Source: Calditrichota bacterium (GTDB lineage: Bacteria > Calditrichota > Calditrichia > RBG-13-44-9 > J075). Taken from it: a stretch of DNA of 7,523 nucleotides. A program made the translations under genes and the position numbers. The notes under the pieces are model-generated. The model searched no databases and was not told the DNA's origin. It saw only the letters and a program-made list of their open reading frames with translations. Location of the stretch: contig RFIL01000058.1 in NCBI GenBank assembly GCA_003695285.1, positions 1 to 7,523 on the forward strand, written 5' to 3'. Positions 6,153-7,523 of this stretch are shown in pieces (position 1 is the stretch's first letter; the number at the start of each line of letters is the position of its first letter).

Positions 6153-6531
6153 AGTTTTCAATCATACCTTATATTGATTCCATACTTTTTTTTGAACGAC
6201 ATTCCATCTCACTTAGTGTTTATTTCAGGGGAGTCAATTTTGAATATAATGTGTCTGGGAGGGGGGGTAACCTCTAAAGCCATTTCATACCGTGCTTTTT
6301 CTTCACTATTAGATTGTAGCAATTCAAATTATTAATTTACATGAAAAATTTTCTGACATTTTTTGAAAAAAACTAAAAAATTAGTAAATTATTCACAACT
6401 ATCCATTTTTTAAGTTACGCTTATAAAAATGACAATGGATAATCACTGGATGTGTCACACCTTTAGGTAAAATTTTTTATGAGTTAACGGCAATGTCTAA
6501 CTCTTCTTAAATATAAGAGAAGGGGGGAGCG
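6153..6531. other. AT-rich intergenic region without a supported gene
   Basis: This 379-bp stretch is AT-rich and carries several homopolymer runs: T8 at 6186-6193, a G7 run preceded by GGGA at about 6258-6268, and A/T tracts near 6345-6395. An open frame crossing 6111-6335 lacks an SD, overlaps the 17-bp inverted repeat and resembles no family, so I do not call it. TATAAT near 6245-6250 and GATAAT at 6438-6443 could serve as -10 elements for the downstream gene, but neither has a good -35. The only structured piece is the hairpin at 6400-6441. Confidence 0.5.
6400..6441. repeat. Nested inverted repeat in the AT-rich spacer
   Basis: TATCCATT (6400-6407) pairs with AATGGATA (6434-6441). Within it, TTTTAAG (6408-6414) pairs with the segment starting CTTA at 6420, with one bulged T, around a TTACG loop. 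Alternatively CATTTTTTAAG (6404-6414) pairs with 6420-6431 as an 11-bp bulged stem, displacing the outer pairing. It lies 91 nt before the HsdR-N-like gene and may be part of its promoter or leader. No terminator T-tract follows. Confidence 0.35.
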
Positions 6532-7281
6532 ATGATAGAAAATTTACCACCACAATTAATTTATCATTTGAAAAAGCAAATACCTGAATTCCAGAAGAAA
6601 ATAAAAAATGCTCTAAAAAAAGGGTTGGAAGAACCTGGAACGGTAGTATTAGTAGGAGATATGTTTGAAAAGATGTGGGGTTTTGAAAAAGTAAACGAGA
6701 TAATTTTCGATCTGGTTGATAGAAATAGGAAAAGAGATTTAGCCATTAAAATAAATGGAAAACTGATGGTAATTGCTGAGATAATCAAATTAGATAAAAA
6801 AATCAATGAAGGGTTTTTGAGGGAATCAAAAATATTTGCTCAGGAAAATGGAATTCCCTGGATGGTGTCCACGAATGGTATCTTATGGAAAATTTATTCT
6901 GTCGATTATACAAGACACCCAACATACACGTTAATTTTAGAGTTTGATTTTCTAGAAATTGATCCTAAAAATAGAGAACATCTTTATTGGTTGTATTTGT
7001 TATCTAAAGATGGATTCAAACAAAATGCATTAAAAAGGTATTTTGAATATATTCAAATTGTCAATCCTTATACCCTGAGCGTTTTATTACAATCTGACAT
7101 TATTGTGAACAATTTAGTTGATATTTTTAATAAAATCGCCCCTACTTTAGAAGTTGATAAGAAAGAGATTTTAAAAATTATTGTGAATAAAATGTTGAAA
7201 GAAGATTTAACAAAAGGTAAACAATTTAATAAAGCAAAATTACATATAGAAAAATTGTTAAAGGATATTAAAGTAAGATAA
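6532..7281 (+). CDS. Orphan protein resembling the N-terminal nuclease-like domain of type I restriction HsdR
   Basis: This 249-residue soluble protein resembles stand-alone HsdR N-terminal-like proteins (predicted PD-(D/E)XK fold). Seen in order: a leading helix with an acidic residue before the core (GDMFEKMWGFEKVNEI, 42-57, E46), RDLAI (D69), NGKLMVIAEIIK (75-86), a helix ending in NGIPWMVSTNGILWKIY (106-122) where the family's WxxxTNGxxWxxY-like strand lies, then FDFLEID and LYLLSKDGF (154-162), and a lysine-rich helical tail to 249. The catalytic E-x-K appears as E83-I-I-K86, with the lysine one place late, so activity may be lost or altered. The gene is much more AT-rich than sdh: three sampled 60-nt lines have 35, 23 and 18% G+C, against 55% in one sdhA line. 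This suggests transfer. No modification, specificity or helicase gene is next to it. An in-frame TAA at 6514-6516 leaves ATG 6532 as the start; the SD is AGGGGGGAG (6521-6529). Confidence 0.6.
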   Translation: MIENLPPQLIYHLKKQIPEFQKKIKNALKKGLEEPGTVVLVGDMFEKMWGFEKVNEIIFDLVDRNRKRDLAIKINGKLMVIAEIIKLDKKINEGFLRESKIFAQENGIPWMVSTNGILWKIYSVDYTRHPTYTLILEFDFLEIDPKNREHLYWLYLLSKDGFKQNALKRYFEYIQIVNPYTLSVLLQSDIIVNNLVDIFNKIAPTLEVDKKEILKIIVNKMLKEDLTKGKQFNKAKLHIEKLLKDIKVR

Positions 7282-7336
7282 AAACTTTTTTCATTCTCCT
7301 TATGGACTTCCTTCAAAAACACTTGCTTTCCCTGAA

Positions 7337-7381
7337 AATTCCCCCTTTATTCCGCACTGAATTGAGGAAATAAAAGGAATT
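7337..7381 (+). promoter_or_regulatory. Imperfect hairpin that could mask the SD of the YpdA-like gene
   Basis: AATTCC (7337-7342) pairs with GGAATT (7376-7381), TTTATT (7346-7351) with AATAAA (7369-7374), and CC (7352-7353) with GG (7366-7367), around a 12-nt loop, with a CCC/A internal loop and one bulged A. The SD of the downstream gene, AAGGA at 7374-7378, lies within the 3' arm. Folding would hide it from the ribosome, suggesting translational control; this is inference from base pairing only. Confidence 0.35.
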
Positions 7382-7388
7382 CGTATCT

Positions 7389-7523
7389 ATGAATAACCCT
7401 AAATATGATGTGATCATTGTTGGTGCAGGTCCGGTTGGTTTCTCCTGCGGGATCGAAGCTGGAAAACGAGGATTGAATTATTTGATGATTGAGAAAGGAT
7501 GTCTGGTAAACTCAATCTTCCAT
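7389..7523 (+). CDS. ypdA: YpdA-family FAD/NAD(P)-dependent reductase, probable bacillithiol disulfide reductase (N-terminal 45 residues)
   Basis: Only the first 45 residues are present; the gene runs past the right edge. The dinucleotide-binding motif VIIVGAGPVGFSCGIEA (8-24) is followed by a second strand ending in LMIEKGCLVNSIFH (32-45). The IEKG-x-(V/L)VNSI-(Y/F) segment is characteristic of YpdA/Bdr proteins, which reduce bacillithiol disulfide with NADPH; a general thioredoxin-reductase-like protein differs here. The SD AAGGA (7374-7378) is 10 nt before ATG 7389. The upstream gap of 107 bp and the change in base composition from the preceding gene suggest its own transcription unit. The NADPH site and the rest of the protein cannot be checked. 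Confidence 0.75.
   Translation, partial: MNNPKYDVIIVGAGPVGFSCGIEAGKRGLNYLMIEKGCLVNSIFH

Noticed and set aside
6258..6268. G-rich run as a possible G-quadruplex
   Set aside because: It is GGGA plus seven G only, not four separate G-tracts, so a standard intramolecular quadruplex is not supported.
6111..6335. 74-codon open frame on the plus strand after sdhB
   Set aside because: It starts inside the 17-bp inverted repeat, has no SD, and its translation resembles no family; more likely chance in AT-rich DNA.
7270..7290. AAAGT/ACTTT pairing plus T-run at the end of the HsdR-N-like gene as a terminator
   Set aside because: The stem is only 5 AT-rich base pairs and overlaps the coding end; too weak to call.

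Overview
This window is a chromosomal stretch of a bacterium with central-metabolism genes. The lineage is suggested, not proven. The succinate:quinone oxidoreductase is the three-gene type B form (one five-helix di-haem cytochrome b, a flavoprotein, an iron-sulfur protein), and its proteins read like those of the Bacteroidota/Chlorobiota/Ignavibacteriota/Calditrichota (FCB) group. A YpdA-like reductase at the right edge points to bacillithiol as the low-molecular-weight thiol, which also fits that group. The sdh genes have clear Shine-Dalgarno (SD) sites (GGAGGA, AGGAGA, AGGTGA). SD sites are weak or absent in most Bacteroidota, so a non-Bacteroidota member of the group is the better guess.

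Layout. On the minus strand, 1-231 is the N-terminal part of a biotin carboxylase subunit (mccA-like, continuing past the left edge) and 491-2098 is a complete methylcrotonyl-CoA carboxylase beta subunit (mccB). Together they would carboxylate 3-methylcrotonyl-CoA in leucine breakdown. A 259-bp gap with two overlapping small hairpins separates them. The 534-bp region 2099-2632 divides mccB from the divergent sdh operon. It holds two near-perfect palindromes upstream of mccB, a 35-nt hairpin, a 33-codon signal-peptide-like ORF with a good SD, a terminator-like hairpin, and a possible -10 element for sdh. On the plus strand, sdhC (2633-3313), sdhA (3333-5261) and sdhB (5316-6065) form the complete succinate dehydrogenase operon.

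Just after sdhB is a perfect 17-bp inverted repeat (6076-6152), followed by about 380 bp of AT-rich DNA with no convincing gene. Next comes an AT-rich, lysine-rich 249-residue gene (6532-7281) resembling the N-terminal nuclease-like domain of type I restriction HsdR proteins, here without partner genes and with an altered PD-(D/E)XK core. The window ends inside a YpdA-type flavoprotein gene (from 7389) whose SD can pair with an upstream segment.

The metabolic genes fit together as leucine/acyl-CoA catabolism feeding acetyl-CoA into the citric acid cycle, with SdhCAB passing electrons to the quinone pool. I see no convincing new multi-gene system. The items most worth a second look are the orphan HsdR-N-like gene, the 17-bp inverted repeat after sdhB, the paired palindromes before mccB, and the short exported-peptide-like ORF between the two operons.
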